A stretch of 64,000 nt of DNA from NCBI RefSeq assembly GCF_000153025.1, contig NZ_CH672429.1, positions 3,822 to 67,821 on the forward strand, read 5' to 3'. A program made the position numbers and the translations under genes. Numbering within the stretch: position 1 is the stretch's first letter; each line of letters begins with the position of its first letter. Source of the stretch: Marinomonas sp. MED121. Its GTDB lineage: Bacteria > Pseudomonadota > Gammaproteobacteria > Pseudomonadales > Marinomonadaceae. The notes beneath the pieces are model-generated. The model made no database searches. It was not told where the DNA came from and saw only the letters and a list, made by a program, of their open reading frames with translations. This document shows, in pieces, positions 62,037-64,000 of the stretch.

Positions 62037-63757
62037 ATGGACATGCAGACAGGGACTTTTACTAGCTTTGATGGGCAATCGCTTTTTTACCGCAGTTGGC
62101 ACCCAAAAGAGGCGAATGGCAAGCTACTTTTATTACTTCACCGAGGCCACGAGCACTCAGAACGGCTAGATGAGATTGCACGACACAAAGCATTTGAAGG
62201 TTATTGTATCTATTCATTTGATAACCGAGGGCATGGCCAATCAAGCGCAGAAGCAAGCTATGAGTTTATGCATTTGGTGAGAGATTTAGACAGTTTGTCA
62301 CTTTTGTCTGCGATCTAAAAAAGAAACAAACTCAAGATCTTTTCATCATTGCCAATTCAGTTTCGGGTGTCGTTGCCTCTACGTGGGTTCATGATTATGC
62401 CCCCGCGATTAAAGGTATGGCTCTGGTAGCACCCGCCTTTAAAATCAAACTCTATTTTCCCTTTGCAAAACCACTACTCAAGCTGGCTTTAAGCTTTAAG
62501 CCTAAGCTCAATATTACCTCCTATGTGAAATCACGTTTTTTAACTCACAACATCGCCGAGCAAGAAAAGTACGATCAAGATTCACTTATTACACCAAACA
62601 TCCCAGCCAGCCAACTAACCAGCCTGCTAGATACAGGAGAGCGTATCGTAAAAGATGCGGGCATGATTACTGTCCCCACTTTAGTTTTGTCTGCCAGCAA
62701 AGACTATGTGGTTGATTCAAAGGTACAAGGGGATTTTTATGCCAACTTATCCTCACCATATAAGCGTTTTATCTCTCTTGAAGGGTTTTATCATGGGGTT
62801 TTATATGAAAACAATGCGGATTTAGCGATTCATGAAATTGCTCAATTTGCACAAGAAGCCTTCGCTATCAAACCAGAGGACATCAGTGATAAGTTAATCA
62901 ATCTTGCTGAACAAGAGTGCGATAAAATCAGCTTTGGCTCTTTGCCTTTTTACCTAAGAGCAAATTTCGCCTGCCAGCGACTTGCTATGCGACATTTAGG
63001 TTTCATGAGTAAAGGGATGAAAATCGGCCTTAAATATGGTTTTGATTCAGGCGTTACGCTAGATCATATCTATAAAAACCAACCAGAAGGCGTCACTAAA
63101 GCAGGTAAGCTCATTGATAAGGGCTATTTAAACAGCATAGGTTGGAAAGGCATACGACAGCGTAAAGCTCACAGTATAGAAGCTATCAGGGAAAAGATTC
63201 TCGCCTTAAAGGCACAAGATAAAGACATTAAAATTTTGGATATAGCAGGCGGTCCTGCACGCTATCTGATTGAAATTGCAAAAGAGTTCCCCGAGGCTCA
63301 GATTCAAGTCAGGGATTATCAAATTCAGAACATAGAACAAGGGCAACAACTTGCCCAGGCACTCAATTTAGACAACATTCACTACTCTCAAAGTGATGCC
63401 TTCGACCTCAATAATTATCAAGAGAATGACTTTAAACCCAATATTGTCATCATTTCAGGAGTCTTCGAGCTTTTCCCCAGTAATGACATCATCATCAACG
63501 CGATCAAGGGTGTTTCATCCATCATTGAGGAGGAAGGCTATCTTATTTACACAGGCCAGCCTTGGCACCCTCAACTCACTCAGATTGCCCATGTTTTAGG
63601 CAATCATCAAAATAGCAAATGGGTGATGCGCAGGCGCAGCCAGTATGAGCTTGATAAACTTTTTTCTTCTCACGGCTTTGAAAAAGACAAGATGCAAATT
63701 GATAATTGGGGCATTTTTACTGTTTCCACTGCACTTTTTAGGGGGGGACAATGTTAA
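62037..63757 (+). pseudogene. Alpha/beta hydrolase - SAM methyltransferase fusion gene with a one-base frameshift
   Basis: The first part (ATG 62037, AGGA 8 bases upstream) codes for the start of a lysophospholipase-like hydrolase (LLLLLHRGHEHSERLDEI, IYSFDNRGHGQSS). It stops at 62316-62318. The other frame continues from about 62295: FVTFVCDLKKKQTQDLFIIANSVSG, with the likely nucleophile serine, then VLSASKDYVVD and the late His (GFYHGVLYE). After about 62900 a class I methyltransferase follows with the SAM-binding LDIAGGPARYLIEIAKEFP. One missing T in GACAGTTTGTC (62291-62300) explains the shift. Joined, the protein would have about 573 residues. A sequencing error is possible. The methyltransferase part overlaps the next gene by 7 bases. 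Confidence 0.75.
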
Positions 63758-64000
63758 CTTTCGAACCCTCAATGCAAGCAAATGCCAGCTTAAAAGAAAG
63801 AGTTATCTGGGTCCTTTTCATGGGCACGGTTTTCTTTTTACTCTATGGTGCTGCTAATGAAATGGCGAGCCTAACAGGGCCACATCCTTCCTTTTATTTT
63901 GAATGGGAAAAAAGCATCGACTTTATTCCCATCTTTATCATTCCTTATATGTCTTCAGATTTGGTTTTTGTGATCGCATTTTTGCTGCCACAAACTCGAA
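63751..64000 (+). CDS. PAP2-family-like membrane protein, N-terminal fragment (cut by window edge)
   Basis: The frame opens at ATG 63751, overlapping the methyltransferase stop, and runs off the window after 83 codons. The visible part (RVIWVLFMGTVFFLLYGAANEMASLTG, then FEWEKSIDFIPIFIIPYMSSDLVFVIAFLLP) has two transmembrane helices. The WE..IDFIP..I.PY.S pattern resembles the start of PAP2 phosphatases joined to dual-specificity phosphatases, and of inositolphosphorylceramide synthases. The catalytic region is outside the window. It is probably part of the same operon and lipid pathway. Confidence 0.55.
   Translation, partial: MLTFEPSMQANASLKERVIWVLFMGTVFFLLYGAANEMASLTGPHPSFYFEWEKSIDFIPIFIIPYMSSDLVFVIAFLLPQTR

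Overview
The window is a chromosomal stretch of a Gram-negative gammaproteobacterium. The order of its housekeeping genes matches what I recall from Pseudomonas and, in part, E. coli: maf/S49 peptidase/rluC/rne; murB/LMW-PTP/Trm112-like/lpxK/exbDB/comEC/DUF2062/lol; dapA/bamC/purC; bcp/perM/tusA-like/bepA/nadA; cpoB/pal/tolBARQ/ruvBAC/aspS. Fairly AT-rich DNA and a Vibrio cholerae-like type VI secretion locus suggest a marine Oceanospirillales-type bacterium (Marinomonas/Bermanella relatives would fit). The genus cannot be fixed from the sequence.

Layout. 1-8.85 kb: truncated maf, S49 peptidase, MaoC hydratase, rluC, rne with a long leader and a repetitive tail, and a SulP anion transporter. 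8.9-15.7 kb: a tight minus-strand run comEC-exbB-exbD-lpxK-Trm112-like-LMW-PTP-murB-murI (envelope synthesis plus an unusual ComEC). 15.7-18.2 kb: DUF2062 and lolD with one lolC/E-type permease. 18.3-25.6 kb: purC, bamC, dapA, bcp, perM, tusA-like, bepA-like and nadA. 25.65-25.83 kb: two identical tRNA-Lys(UUU) genes. 25.9-34.8 kb: cpoB-pal-tolB-tolA-tolR-tolQ, then ruvB-ruvA-ruvC with a LexA box and a TTG start, then aspS. 35.2-36.7 kb: an OmpA-like gene broken by an amber codon and an unrecognised secreted protein.

36.7-61.1 kb is a complete T6SS, all on the minus strand: vgrG-PAAR, hcp, then tssB-tssC-tssE-tssF-tssG-fha-tssJ-tssK-tssL-clpV-vasH-vasI-tssA-tssM-vasL. The core order is that of V. 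cholerae VCA0107-VCA0121. I found sigma-54 (-24/-12) promoter matches in front of both hcp and vgrG, but none in front of tssB, and the locus encodes a VasH-type sigma-54 activator. This fits structural genes and expelled components being controlled separately. Between PAAR and the hcp promoter lies a run of 17 perfect copies of an 8-bp unit (AAATGCTG). It is a simple-sequence repeat placed where an enhancer-binding activator would act, and is the most unusual element in the window.

61.4-64 kb begins a lipid-metabolism cluster: a CDP-alcohol phosphotransferase with an altered metal-binding motif, a hydrolase-methyltransferase fusion gene with a one-base frameshift, and the start of a PAP2-like membrane protein cut by the window edge.
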